This document shows positions 43,559 to 56,560 of a DNA stretch of 64,000 nt, piece after piece. This DNA comes from Lytechinus pictus (lineage: Eukaryota > Echinodermata > Echinoidea > Temnopleuroida > Toxopneustidae), in the NCBI RefSeq assembly GCF_037042905.1, contig NC_087245.1, forward strand, positions 14,278,501 through 14,342,500. The letters are read 5' to 3'. A program made the position numbers and the translations under genes. Below the pieces are notes generated by a model that saw nothing but the letters and a program-made list of their open reading frames with translations, had not been told where the DNA came from and searched no databases. Each line of letters opens with the position of its first letter. The stretch's first letter is position 1.

Positions 43559-46500
43559 TAATAACAGATAATAAATGACATCCTAGAAGAAATATAAAAG
43601 ACAAATGCCTTGCCAAATCAAGATTGTGAGTGTCTCCAATAGATTGTCTCCAACCACTACTTTACTTATAAATCGTTGCAGTGTTATATTTTCTCTCTTA
43701 TCGCATGGCTTATCCCATTAACGAACACGGTTTCACATGAAGTATACTTTCACAAAGTTTTGAATATTAACAAATCTTTCTGAGCTGAAAGTAAAAGTGC
43801 AATGAAGAGTATTTGTGAAGTGGTCAAAGATATGGTTGGTAAGGTCAGATGATGGACATTATTTAATTTTATTTCTTTCGAGGAGGAAATATAAAATGTA
43901 GGAAAACACTTGTCCAGAAAACAACCAAATTGACCGCGACCCCTTAAAACTATTTATCTTTTATTTTATTTGATGACAAAATGAAAAAAAATGTTTCCTT
44001 CAGCGCTCTGGATCACCCATCATTAAAACCTTTTATTTCCACGAGAAGGTGGAATAATCAACATCAAATAATATACTACATGATTTCATCGGAACACTTT
44101 CCAGTCAAATTTATCGAAAATAACACATAAAATATACATTCAGACATGCTTTAGGTTAAATGTGAACATGAAGAATGTTCAAGAATGACATTATATGTTT
44201 CTCTATTTTCATGAGCGAGTGGAGAGCCGCAAGCAAATTGGTATCTGGGATATTGATAACACAGTCATGTTCAATATACTGTTACCCCAGTCATGAGATT
44301 CTCACTGAAATATTTCGTATTATCATCATACTGATTTTGTTAGGTTAGGTTAGGTTAGGTTATAAGTCACAGGCTGGTAAAATTATAAAAGTTATCTTAT
44401 ACAGGTTGTCCTCCGGGTGTAATTTGATTACTTATAAGGAAAGAAAAATATGCATATCTTGCACATTACATTATTGAAATTTATTAGATATTATTTTGAG
44501 TTTTCCATGCATGGATGGGTAATGTAATCAAATGGATCATCCACAGAGGCATGTGAGCGGGTTTATAAGATGGAGTGCTGGTTGATATGAAAAAAATGAC
44601 AAGCACCAAAATGTGTGTGTGTGTGTGGGGGGGGGGGGGGCTCACTCCAGATTGCAGGCGCCTTTTGTCCAAAAAAATCCAAATGAAACACAAACCCCTC
44701 TAAAAAAATGAAATGTGGCTCTGGCCTATGTGTTATTTTATCCACATAGCATACACTGTTGAAAAATCCTGATTTTACTGATAAAAAAGAAGATTTTGCA
44801 GAAAGCAATAACAGAATCATTCTATAAATTCATAAAACAGGATTTTTTTCTGCAATTTAACAGAACAGGTCTGTTTAAAAAGGGGAAAAGGGTGTTTTCT
44901 TTAAGGAAATATGTAAGGTTCCATACACCAAATACCAATTTCCTGTAAGATTACGCAATCTGGTCAGATTACAGGTGTTCTCGAGACTCTGCTGCAGGAA
45001 CTTCTTTTATTTTAAGAATAAATTTTCTAACAGTGTACCAACCAAATTTCCAGGGGCTATACAAGCAACCCCCTCCCCACAGCCCCTCCTCCCAGAGCCA
45101 TGATCATCCATGGTCATCATTGAGGAGACTTAGCGTTGCATTCGTTCATTACAAGAAATATTTACATGATGATAAATGAGGCTTTAGGTAAAAGCAAGCA
45201 CTAGTATCAAATACGAGTACTGATTATGCAAAGTTGGATCTTTGACATATATACATAATTATTTTGTGTTCGTTTTCACGTTTATTAAAGGGTTATTCCA
45301 TGAAAAATACATTAATCCCTGCAATGGCCGATTGGCCGGAAGAATCGCAGAAATGGGGCAAAATGATATAATTTTCCTACCATCACCTAGGGTTAAAATA
45401 AATTCTAGACAAATTTATGGGTCAAGCGAATATGTCTCAATTCTGTATTGTTTAACAACCAGGATCTAAATGAACTTGATATGTGATACTGGGCTGATAG
45501 TACTTTAATGACGTATTATTTTTTTATCAATAATACCCCACGGAAATAGTCACAATTTGATTCCGGTCATTTGTATCATGTATGTATGCTAAAGCCTCGT
45601 ACCAACTGTCGTGCGATCCATTACGAACGCTACGATTGGACCTTCGTAACTGATCACGAAAATTTTTGAACCATGCAATTTTTTTTCTACGATCATTACG
45701 ATTTCTACGACTGATCTGATAAAATCTAATACGATCTGTTATGATCACTACGATTACTCCACGAGTAAAAGCACCGTTTCAATTGTATCGCGAATCGTGA
45801 CAGATGGAACTAGGTATTATGAGCTCAAATACAAACAACAACAACAAAACTTGACAAAATCAAATAGGACGAAATAAGCTCAAACATACCTTTAATGCGG
45901 GTTGCACCCATATTACATACTAAATGACAGAGTCACCTGGGTGCAACTATCATTTCAGTCATAAAGGTCCATTTCTGGCCACATTTGACTAATATAAAGT
46001 ATTTGAACAGGGCCGATGCCACAAAGGGGGGGGGGGGGGCAAACCATCCAACGAGTTTTCAAGTAGAGACAAAGAAGAAAGCAAGAAGGAAAGCAACGAG
46101 CCTAAACGAAGAAAGATTTGGGTAGCTGCACTTGACCTCAATGATGTCAGCTTTATATCACTTTTCTCCCTGTCGAGATAGCCTAATGTCGTCGCCTCTC
46201 TTCGTGACTGACTAGATATGCAGTTGTCTCTTACTGACTATCATTTTAGTATTTTCTGATTATTTTGTCAAAGAATGTCAAAAAACAAAAGCAGCGTAAT
46301 GAGCAGATAACTATGAGGGAGCCCAGACGTGATAGATAGGGCTAAATTTTTAAAGAGTTTATAGCGAACAAGCAAAGTTTTTAAATTTGTTTCATGCATG
46401 TTTCATCTAATTTTGTGATACATTTGACATGATATTCAGAAAATAATCATATTTCACCCTTTTCCATTTTTGGTTATTGGTCTCTTTTTTTGGGGGGGGG

Positions 46501-47806
46501 GGAGGAGGGGGAAGCTTCTCCAATTTGTACACCAGTGATTACAATGAACCTTTGGAAACCTTTTAAGCTCTAGATCACAACTTGAGGTAAATTAGCACCA
46601 ATCCATACAATTTATTTACTAATCAGGAGCGCGCTCCAGTTTTAGTCTATATACATATACTTAAATTATGTTTTGATCTATATTTATGTCATGCATTTCA
46701 TACAAATGCCATGCTAACCCTAAGTTCGTGCTTTTCTTTGTTTTCATGCATAATTATCATTAAATACACACCAAATGTTATTTTAGTAAATCGAATTAGT
46801 ATATATATCCATCATTGACCCGTATGACGATGACGTATCGAAACAGTCGACATTTTAATGCGATCGCTGCATCACTTCAATAAGTCATGTACCAAATAAT
46901 TATGTAGATTAATAGTTGGTTTGAACATTCCTTGTTTAGTAAAATGAAGTCAGGAAAACCCAAAATTGGACAATCCAGAAACAGGCAGCGGCATAAATGT
47001 AATTATCGTTCTTCCTAAATAATTTATGAGAGTAGTATATTGAAATATAATTACTGATCAATCTGAGGATAGTTTCCTTGAATGGTAGTTTTGGTTTTGA
47101 TACCAAGGCCGTTGCACTGTGAATTTTTAAGCTTTTATATGGACAGGCACCTTGAATTGTAAATAAAACGAAAGGAGATAAACACTACGCGAACATCCGC
47201 CAAAAAAAAGAAGAAAGAAATAGATAAAACTGAAATGACAGCACTCGGATATCATATTCATGAGACTCCATAATGGACCAGCAACCCGATGCTCTACGTC
47301 CTTGAACCTGTTTCCTCATGCATTATTACTGTGCATGTATAATAGCTTTTTATCAATGACATGCAAGAGCTTTTTTCTTCATTTGAAAATTAATCCGCTT
47401 TAGCGATGTAACTCTACAGTACTGCTGTCAATATCGGCGCATTAAGTTCTTTTGACGCAGCGGCGTCCGTATAGCCCTACTCATTAGTGTCAACAATCAT
47501 AAAAGGCCTATAAAAGGGGAAATGATGATTTTTGTTATCTTAAATCCTTTACATTTTTAAGGATTTCTTTTCTATATATCTTCTTCTCTAAAAATGTTAT
47601 GCAATAAGGTGCTCATATCATCCGCGTATCACATTCTCTCTGTATCCCTCTTTTTTTTAACGATGAGACTCTACATTCGCTTTTCATCGAGAGAATTGAT
47701 ATTCTGAAAGAAGACTCTTTACGGAAAGACATCAAAGTTCACTACGACGTTTGACTACGATTTATCCGTCAGTCATATCAAAGGACAGTGCCCACTGCTT
47801 ATAATC
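43559..47806. other. head-to-head intergenic region, CUB gene and GPCR
   Basis: These 4.2 kb separate two divergently transcribed genes and should hold both promoters. Seen in it: (GGTTA)n at 44339-44362, a GTGTGT/G-run at 44615-44640, poly-G near 46026-46040 and 46493-46510, and AT-rich sequence. No TATA box or initiator could be assigned with confidence. Confidence 0.45.
44339..44362 (+). repeat. short (TTAGG)n-like run
   Basis: TTAGGTTAGGTTAGGTTAGG followed by TTA: about four 5-bp units. Far too short for a telomere. Confidence 0.85.
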
Positions 47807-48109
47807 ATGACGCCGAACGTCACCGACAACGCTACGGTTCAACACCGGTTCATGCACGACCTCGGGAGCCCTGCCCAGATTGCCGAGATCCTGACGCTGA
47901 GCGTCATCCTAATCGTAGCATTATCGGCAAATATCGTGGCTTTCACTACGATCGTTCAGGATAGGAAACTGAGGAGTAATCCACATAACCTTCTCGTACT
48001 GAACCTCATAGTGATGGATTTGGGTATCGCTGTCCTCAGCATGACTTTCTCCATGATTTCAATCTTTGATGGCGGTCGGCTTCTCGAGGCTTTTCCAATC
48101 TTATGCAAG
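47807..48109 (+). CDS. GPCR exon 1: N terminus, TM1, TM2
   Basis: ATG at 47807, donor GTAAAA after ATCTTATGCAAG (phase 0). TM1 is ILTLSVILIVALSANIVAF and TM2 is NLLVLNLIVMDLGIAVLSM. The exon ends LCK, giving the extracellular Cys that normally bonds to ECL2. Confidence 0.9.
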
Positions 48110-51100
48110 GTAAAAATCATTATTATTATAAAATTATGTACAGGGGTGGCGTCACGGGGCAGGGACAACAGGCCCTATTGTGTTTTGTTATTCTTAAAAA
48201 AAGAGGAGACAATGACAAAAGAGAGTAAAAAGAGAGTGAGAAAGTTATTTTTGAAAAAAAAAAAGGAAGAGATTGTGAAAAGAAAAGGCTTACCAGTAGT
48301 TGCGGAACTATGTAATCAATACTAAGCATACCCTTATTTTTTCACTGATAGAAAAAAAAAGAGAGAAAACATTTAAAGTTCACTACTTAAGTATACGCAG
48401 GCCCCGTCTTTTGCTATTTGAATGATATGAAGAGTAGGAGATCTAGCTGTTTGCTATAGAGGATTTGACAAATTGTCTGACGATGAGTGGCGACAAACTG
48501 GGTCCTCATCCCCACGCCGGAAGACCCACCACTCTTCTGCCTGGGCGATATTATGAGCACCAGATAAATATGATCCACTGATTACGTATAATTATGATAT
48601 ACATGGAGGTTCACTGTTACAAGTACTTCAACTCTGATTTAATTTTTTAATTCAATTCATTTCGAAAAGCAAGGTTTTACATTCAAAATCATTTGAGCTT
48701 AAAAAAGCATTCGAAAGCTTAATATTCAAATGTTGTCTACGCCCCTGCTGTAAAAGATGCAGCTAAAACATGTTGAGGCTGCAAAACTACATCCTAACAG
48801 AGCTTTCAGTTGCATTTGATGGGTGCCAAATGTATATTAGTGTGTTCGTTGACATGTTTTTGATAATATATGCGAATGAATTACGGAGAAATAATTGTTT
48901 TCATGATGAGTGTTCCAATGAACTAGTGTATAGCTTCAATAGACCGAGGTCAAAAAGCACTTTGGATATTATCAAGAATCGTGCTCTGGGGATAACTGAA
49001 ACCATAATGACCTTGTAACTCTTAATAGAATCGTGCTTCAAGCTACACTTTCTTCAGAATTTAATGAAGTGTTCGTCTTTCATCCAAGGATATCTGCAAA
49101 AGAATCATTACAATTCAATCGAATCGACTTCTTTAGACAATGGTGCATCATGGAATGGCTTTGTGAGTTTCATTACTTAAAGGTCAAGTCCATCCCAGAA
49201 AATAATTGATTTGAATAAATAGAGAAAATTTAAACATGAATAACGCTGAAAACTTCATCAAAATTGGATGTAAAATAAGAAAGTTATGACATTTTAAAGT
49301 TTCGCTTATTTTTCACAAAACAGTTCTATGCTCAACTCAGTGATATGCAAATGAGAGAGTCGATGATGTCACTCACTCACTATTTCTTTTGTTTTTTATT
49401 GTTTGAATAATACAATATTTCAATTTTTAATAATTCGACCATTAGGAACCCCTTGCTTGAACCACAAATGTTAAAATAATGGAATTGCATGTGTTCAGGG
49501 AGGAATGAAACTTTGTTTCACATGACAATGACGAAAAAAATCCAAATATTTCATATTTCATATAATAAAATACATAAGAAATAGTGAGTGGATGATGTCA
49601 TTGGTCCCCTCATTTGCATGCCGACCAGGATGTGCATATAACTGTTTTGGAAAAATTGAGTGAAACTTTGAAGTGTTATAACTTTCTTATTTTACGTCCG
49701 ATTTTGATGAAATTTTCAGTGTTATGCTTGTTTGATTTTTCTCTTTCTATTCAAATCAGCTTTTTGTTGGGGTGAACTTGTCCTTTAAATGTTGAAAACT
49801 TTCCAAATTGAAAAAAAGAATAGAAAAAAAATTGAAGACAGGTATATTTCTTTTATACTCAATTTTATGTTCACATGATAGGGTAGTACATCATGACAAT
49901 TTAGTTTCTCATAAGAATATTGCAATAAGTGAGAATAAAAAACATGGTTTTTCTCGGAATGTTCTAAAATGGACCTAACCCCTTTTGCAACTAAACTCTT
50001 CAAATATAGACCCACTTGAATGATAACATGCTAATTAACTACTCAATACATTACCGCAATAATTGTGTTACCAAGTAGCAAAACAATTTTTTCCTCTCAA
50101 AACATTTCTCTATACAATTTAAAGGTCAATTTATTCTCTGTAGTGTTAGTAGATATCTGGAAACGTATATTTTAAGACTATGAGAGACCATCCACACACA
50201 TTAAGTTCACACCCCTTTAATGTTTTCTGTACTGCATTGTATCACAAATTCGCTTATGCCGCTTGTTTGGCGCATGGAAATAAAAGAAATGTTGGCGTTT
50301 CATGTGTAATACAATGATTATCTCTTTTTTATGGGTTAATTGATAAACCTTTCTTGTATAAATCATTCACAAACGAAATGATATTGCACGTATTGGAAAA
50401 CTGTAGGCCTACTCAATAATACAAGTACTACGATGAATGCAAAATAACCCTTGAAATATATCATGATTGGGTACGTAGCCATTAGCCAAATTGATAAAAG
50501 TAAATGGCGAATCCATGGAAACTCCACACTACTTCACCTAACAATTTCAAATCGTTTACTCTTTCATTTCATTTAAACCAGAGGCAGAGGCGTACGCAGG
50601 GGGTGGTGTAAGAGGTGTTCAACACTCTTCAATTTTTGGATACCCAACCCCCCTAAAATTTAGTTTAAGACCTTTTTTTTTGCTTGTCGAATTTTTTTTT
50701 GAGGTACGAAAGCAAAACGACGTAACATTTTTGGTGAACACCCTTTTTTTTTTTTTTGGGGGGGGTTGTCAACATTTCATTCAGCTTGAACCCCCCCCCT
50801 CAACAATCATGCGTACGCTACTGATTTAAACTACTCTCTAGCAATGACACAATATTTGAAAATATGAAAGGGGATAACACAACCTATATTTCTAATTAAA
50901 AAACAACAACATTTCTAAAGATAGATGGGTAAAAGAAAATAAGCAGTTTCAATCGCAGAAAAAAATCTTAAAATCCATTGCACTCCCTATTTATTTGCCA
51001 AGCATGCAAGTATTTGCAATAAAAACGTTTTTCAATCTCGCACAAAAGGTGAAGTACGACCAGTTAAATGGTGACAAAATGATTATTGCCATGACAGAAA

Positions 51101-54100
51101 CAATTAAGCTTTCCCACCTTAGATTATAATGTTATCACACCGCTCTTTTATCTGTAACAACCTTTATTTTTAAAAAGCATTCAGTCACTAAAAGCACAAA
51201 CCAATAAAAAAATACTGACATAATATCCCCTCTAGTTATTTTTAATAATTTCATCTTCATTTAATTATTTACATGCTTTTCTTTTGCAGATCAATGGCTT
51301 TGGCGCTTCTATGTGCACCATAGGAAACTTCGCGACTGTCTTGTTCATTTCAACTGACCGGTTAATGGCGGTTGTTTGGTCTGCTCGCTATCCGTCTTCC
51401 CGTAAGCGGGTAACCGTCATGATCGTCATCATCTGGATCATTTCGCTATTGGTCGGCATAGCACCGTTGACTGGTGAGATTCTGCTTCTTTTGATCCATC
51501 AGACGATGTACGGAATTCTAAGATTATCATAGCAGGGGTCGCGGAACAGTTTTTAAACTGGGGGGAGGGGGGGGGGCTGAAAATCATAATCAGATGGTAA
51601 TTTTTACGTTTTTGAACACGGGTTTGGGAAAAGTGGGTGGGGGGCTGAAACCCACCATGCCCACCCACCCCTACCCTCCGTTTCCGCGGTCCCTGCATAG
51701 ACCTTATAAAAGGTGGTTCTCAATATGATGGAAGAAAGGTGACCTTTGTGTTCATGTCAAAGAATTCAGGGGATAAAGGGAGAAAACCCTTCTTTCCCAA
51801 AAGAGGTTGAGTTTTGTCACAAAAGGCTTAGAATCATACTAGGGAGTATTCGCAATTGCGACGCTAACAAATTCTACAACGTAGGCCTATAACATTTATT
51901 GTCAAAATGACATTCATGACCAAGCAGTAGGCCTATTTTTGAAAGTTGGTGGACCAAAAACAGCAGTTTCATCTTTGACTCCGGACAAACGACACATTCG
52001 CATTTCTTCGTCAGCTCCGAATATTACGACGATCAGCTGTCTCGGTTCACCAATCTTTGACAGAGGCCTATTCCTACAGTAACATTAATAATGCGAGCGT
52101 GAGGCGCGAGCAAAAAATTATCGATATTCTGATCTGAAACTGGATAATTCAAGCACGTTTTAAATAAAGAACAAGTTGCGTATCTCAATAAACATGCCTG
52201 TGCGTGTTTTAGACCTGCATGCATTCTGAATACATTTTCCAATCATGAAGATCAATAATGCAAGCTCGAAGCGCGAGCTGAACACATTTGGTATTCCGAT
52301 CTGAAAAGGGTCAATTCAAGCACTATTTCAAGCACTGTGTAGGAAAATTGTAAAGTGGATGTGGATCACACTTAATGAATAATGCGAGCGCGAAGCGCGA
52401 GCTGATATTTTTTAAATCATTATTTTGACCTTGAAACGGGACATTCTAAGGACATTTTGCCATCATATGAAAATGGTGACTATCTTCCTATTATTCCTAA
52501 GCGCGAGATGAAACTTGTCGATATTCCATTGTGTAATAGGGCCAATTTAGTTATAAGGAATTCATGAAAATTTTATTTTCTTATTTATTAATCTAATATG
52601 CTTAACCAGAGCGTGGAATTTGTTGATATTTAGGCCAAAAAAATGGACATTTTAAGCATTTTGTAGTTATGAATAGGACGCATTGGTTAATATTATTTAA
52701 CAATGCGAGCGCAAATCGCGAGCCGAATTTTTTTATAAACTGTAATGAAAAGGGGATTTCCTAAGTAGCTTGTTATAGAATTAATATACATGTAAAGGTA
52801 TACATAACTCACCAATCAAAATGAACCTGTAGTAGAACCTGCTCTTATTATGATCATGCGACGAGAATTTAAAACCAAATCGATGCACCAATATTTTTGG
52901 AACAGTGACAAGTCTTATTGCCATGTCCCTCACCAAGGTATGACATAGCTAAAAAACAAGTCGTACGATTGATAACCTTCAATATTCATGTCCATCAAAT
53001 TAAAAGAACAAACTAATAAGTCCATCGATTAAGCTGTCTTGGGTACTGGAATTAAGGTGTGTTTTGGTATTTTCCCCATGATTTATTTCATGGACCTAGT
53101 AGGTCCATGGTTACTTCAAAGGAAGAACAAAAACACTTCCAAATTATTACGTGATGAGCCAGGTGTGCGGCCTTTTCAGTGCATACATTATCTTTTGTTA
53201 GGAACACTTTAACTCCCTCCCTTCGTAACAAAAATGCCATTTAAAAACGTCACCTGAACCGAATTAGTTTGGACTTTTATTATGTTACAGAGCGCCTCTC
53301 CTACTACCATTATAGCAGTTCAACCCATCACTGCTCTCCGGCATGGACGAACTGCATCTTCTATGTCTTTAACCTTACCTTCATCTACGGACTGGCAGTC
53401 CCCACCATGCTCATCTCTCACGCTTTTATCATCTATAAATTGAGAGCAAAAGAGAAGAAGCTTAGATCGTATGGTGTCGGCAAGTCAGGGCAAGCTCAGG
53501 CAAGCAATCCGGAGAAACATATCAGTACTTTATCGGGATCAGCTGGAATGGGAACTGACATATCTATGGAAGGCAAGTGAAGTAGAACGGAGAATGGATC
53601 TTAGAAAAGAGGGGCCAAAGAAAGTGGGCTGAATTCCTAATATTTGCTCCTAACATTTGACTAGATAGGGGCATTGTTATCACTTCAGTAAATATAGATT
53701 AGACATAATTGTGGACACCCAACCCGACACCCCGCTCGACACATTCTGTGGATCCTCGGGTGTTGCTGTTTTTTTTTTTCTTTCTTCCTTTCGTTCTTTC
53801 TTTGTCTCTTTCTCCCTTTCTTTCTTTTTTTTTTGTCTTTCTTTCTTTCTTTCTTTCTTTCATTTTCATTGGATGGGGTCTCGTCATCATTTTGTTTTTC
53901 TTTTGAATGTAGCGTTAGGCCGACACAGTTTGCAGGCTATGCTGCTCATAAGTGCAATGAAGTCATAATATGGTTTAAAAACGCAAATCGGCACATTTGG
54001 CTAACAACGTATCAAAAAAAATTCTTCATTGGCGTAATTAGCCAAAAAGCCTGAGGGGTAGATATGGCGTACGGACAAAATTTATAAAAAGTTGCGAGCG

Positions 54101-55512
54101 AGCAAAAATGTCGACATTTTTATTACAAAAAACCCAATCTTGTCATAGATTTTGACATAATATTCAGAAAAAGATGTCGTTTTTAACGCTTCTATCTTTC
54201 CCTTTCTCTTTATTTTTTTCTTCGTCGTGATTTTTTGGGGGGGAGCAAGCGCTCCAAGACCCCCAAACACCACTCTAATTAATTGCAATTTTAATTACAG
54301 AAAACAGGACAACGCTTTTTTTAATACGAGTCAATGTATTAAATTTGTTTGACTTTATCTATGGGAAAGCTTTCATGAGTTTTGAGTATTTTTTATAAAG
54401 CTAATTTGATTGATTTGTAATGTATTGATTCGCAGGTAACCCGACTGCCGATCTAGAGCAATTGTTTATTGATGAGCAATTAATTGGAAAATAAATATCG
54501 TGCTTACAATTATTTCAGTTAACTCAAGGTTCGGTAAAAGTTTGTATCTATGTCAGAACAAAAATAAAGACGCACTTATAAAGCCCAAATTTACTGTCCA
54601 ATTATCATCTTAGGCATACAAGACAAAAGTGACAAGATTCCCTCGAAGCGACTTCAAAGCAGTAACATGAAACAAGATCAAGAACACAGCCTACATTCTC
54701 TTTCGGTGGATTTCGGCGACACTTCGGACACAATCGGCACTTCTGAACTTGATCTCTCTTCATCGGATATGGTGTCTCGGGGACAAAAGAAAGATCGGCC
54801 GAGGAAAGCAAAAGGGAAAAAAGACAAACAGACCCAGTTGGCAGTAAAGTGGGCGAACCTAAGCGTGGATAAACAAGTTGCAGTTGCAGGTAATATATTA
54901 TATACATGTATATATACTTCTGTCGCTATCAATTAAATTATATCTCCACCTTTCTCTTCAGGTAAGGTTAAGGCCATGGAGGGAGAGTTAGGAAACAGAA
55001 AATGATTTTATTTTGTTTGCCAAAATTCTTTGACGATATAATGACAATTCATTTTGATAAAACATATCCGAGAACCAAAATCAAAAATAGGAACAGGGAC
55101 GATACAAATAGGCCTCGATTGATAGTGATAATTTTTGCTATCATTATTATCGTTGATGCTTGATTGATCAAATTTATTTTATGTAAGAATTAAGATAAAA
55201 CAATAGTTACCGACGGTATTATCACCATCAATATGATCAGTCCTTTAAAAATATTATTGCAATAATTCCCATTTCTCACTTACTTTTCCAGGGGGTATGG
55301 TTGTCCTGACAACGACCGTCTGCTGGGCCCCTTACTCTCTCGTTCATGCTTGCTTCTTTGACTTCTCTCCATCTCACATGGTTGGGGTTGCTACGATGTG
55401 GCTGGGATACACCAACGCGATGCTCGACCCCCTGATCTATGCATTCTTCAACAGACAGATACGATCCAAGATTGTCCATCGTTTCAACGACTGCTTCTCA
55501 TGTTTGAAATGA
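47807..55512 (+). CDS. class A (rhodopsin-like) GPCR, orphan, 5 exons
   Basis: Exons 47807-48109, 51290-51473, 53291-53572, 54614-54889 and 55292-55512 join (phases 0, 1, 1, 1) to 421 residues. The N terminus has two N-glycosylation sites (NVT, NAT). TM1 has the conserved Asn (SANIVAF), TM2 LNLIVMD with Asp2.50, TM3 starts at Cys3.25 and ends TDRLMAVVW (DRY variant DRL), TM4 has Trp4.50, TM5 has GLAVPTM with Pro5.50. TM6 has CWAPY and TM7 DPLIY in place of NPxxY. Position 3.32 is Ala, so the amine-anchoring Asp is missing, and there is no TM7 Lys, so it is not an opsin. Intracellular loop 3 is long (about 130 residues), Ser- and Lys-rich. The ligand is unknown. The overall pattern is amine/peptide-receptor-like. 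Confidence 0.9.
49181..49784. mobile_element. TTAA-type foldback MITE, copy 3
   Basis: Flanked by TTAA at 49177-49180 and 49785-49788. The ends AGGTCAAGTCCATCCC and (inverted) AGGACAAGTTCACCCC start long arms that match copy 2 (CAAAATTGGATGTAAAATAA, GTCACTCACTCACTATTTCT). It lies in GPCR intron 1. Confidence 0.88.
50590..50825. repeat. C/G-run MITE
   Basis: The left GGCGTACGCAGGGGGTGG mirrors the right CCCCCCCTCAACAATCATGC and GTACGCTAC. The interior has T and G runs and CTTGTCGAATTTTT like other members of the C/G-run family. Confidence 0.55.
51290..51473 (+). CDS. GPCR exon 2: TM3, TM4
   Basis: The acceptor is TTTTGCAG and the donor GTGAGA (phase 0 to 1). It encodes INGFGASMCTIGNFATVLFI, STDRLMAVVWSARYPSSRKR and TM4 VTVMIVIIWIISLLVGIAPL. 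Confidence 0.92.
51532..51696. repeat. 165-bp MITE with GCAGGG-type ends
   Basis: GCAGGGGTCGCGGAACAG at the left mirrors CGTTTCCGCGGTCCCTGC at the right; the interior has G runs. It lies 58 bp downstream of the GPCR exon 2 donor. Confidence 0.7.
52085..52735 (+). repeat. ~110-bp monomer array in GPCR intron
   Basis: GCGC-palindrome copies lie near 52092, 52260, 52384, 52498 (partial) and 52704. The accompanying phrases (ATTCCGATCTGAAAAGGGTC, AGCACTGTGTAGGAAAATTG) are also found at 27425-27490, showing that multi-monomer segments were copied between loci. Confidence 0.75.
53291..53572 (+). CDS. GPCR exon 3: ECL2, TM5, start of ICL3
   Basis: The acceptor is ATGTTACAG (phase 1). It encodes HHCSPAWTNCIFYVFNLTFI, YGLAVPTMLISHAFIIYKLR and KEKKLRS. 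The donor is AAG-GCAAGT, a GC-AG intron. If it is read through, translation stops four bases later at TGA. Confidence 0.85.
53755..53875. repeat. polypyrimidine tract
   Basis: (CTTT)n and T runs, TTTCTTTCTTCCTTTCG style, then (TTTC)n. No coding meaning. Confidence 0.85.
54614..54889 (+). CDS. GPCR exon 4: third intracellular loop
   Basis: The acceptor is ATCATCTTAG and the donor GTAATA (phase 1 to 1). It encodes Ser/Asp-rich text (SVDFGDTSDTIGTSELDLSS) and a Lys/Arg-rich run (KKDRPRKAKGKKDKQTQ) before TM6. Possible phosphorylation and G-protein-coupling region. Confidence 0.8.
55292..55512 (+). CDS. GPCR exon 5: TM6, TM7, C terminus
   Basis: The acceptor is ACTTTTCCAG (phase 1). It encodes TM6 GMVVLTTTVCWAPYSLVHAC, TM7 GVATMWLGYTNAMLDPLIYA and the C terminus IRSKIVHRFNDCFSCLK with Cys that may be palmitoylated; stop TGA at 55510-55512. 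Confidence 0.92.
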
Positions 55513-56560
55513 TCCAAATTGTTTATACCAGTGGCAGATCTACCTCTTCGCTAAGAGGGGGTGGGGTGGGGTTGACAAGTTGGTTTGACCAAATGACGAT
55601 GAGCTGCGACGTAATGCATCCTAGCTACCCCCCCCCCCCCCCGATGTAGATCCGCTACTTTTCTGTTTCTCCCAAAACAGGGAAAGGTTGTTGGAGTTTG
55701 ATTCCATACTCTTTTATATATTATGTTTCGGGAACCCGAGGTGGGGATTTAAATCCCCTACCCCACTCCCTGGATCCACCGCTGCATATTACATTTTCTC
55801 TTTTGGGCTCCATTGTCATTGTTTGGAGGGAAAGTGCTGATGGGTTTAAACAGGGCAGTTTCTCCGTCATTCTTAAAGTAATCCAAAACGGGAATAAAAG
55901 GTTCGGGGGCAAAGAAAGTATGGGAAAAGAAAAATCTCAGGCATTAGCGATACAATATTCCAAATTGATAGAATTCAGATGGGAACAATCCAACCACCCC
56001 TCCCCAATATACCATTAAGAAACTTGGCGCTGCCGCCGAGGTTTGAATATTCGTGTTTTGACTTGAAAATATAGTCATTTTATGATATACCTCTGATGTA
56101 ATCTTACGATTTATAAACATGTAAATAGCGTTATAAAATAAAGTAAAAAGCGATTGTGAAATGTTTAGGTTTGATACAAAGAGCTGTAAATAAATGTATA
56201 TTTAGACTAATATTTACACTTAGACCTGCATTATTGTGATAGCAACATAATATCAATAAATCCTGAAAAAAAATCTTATCAAATAAGTGCCTGTACCAGG
56301 ATTTTAAAAGAATGGAGTTCACATTATAAAAAGATGAAGTCTACTGATGTCAAATTGGATATAATGGAATATGAAATTATATCAAAATGGAGATGTCTAA
56401 TGATGTCCCTTGTAAGCTGTATATTTGCCTATTTTATTTCAAGTCGTATATTTTTTTATGTCTGCATTGTGTATATACCATTTGCAAACTGAATGTAATT
56501 CAGCCTTTGGCTGCTATTTTTAGTGATTATTTGAAATAAACCATTCAATAATAATAATGA
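55513..56560 (+). other. GPCR 3' UTR
   Basis: Noncoding after the stop. A good poly(A) hexamer AATAAA lies at 56535-56540 (TTTGAAATAAACCATTCAAT). A C/G-run MITE-like patch (55540-55660) and a related patch at 55735-55790 are embedded. Confidence 0.5.

Noticed and set aside
44339-44362. Telomeric repeat
   Set aside because: Only about four 5-bp units with no continuation; a chance microsatellite is enough.
48770-49018. 82-codon frame in GPCR intron 1
   Set aside because: No motif, no splice fit, and adjacent to the TTAA MITE; treated as chance.
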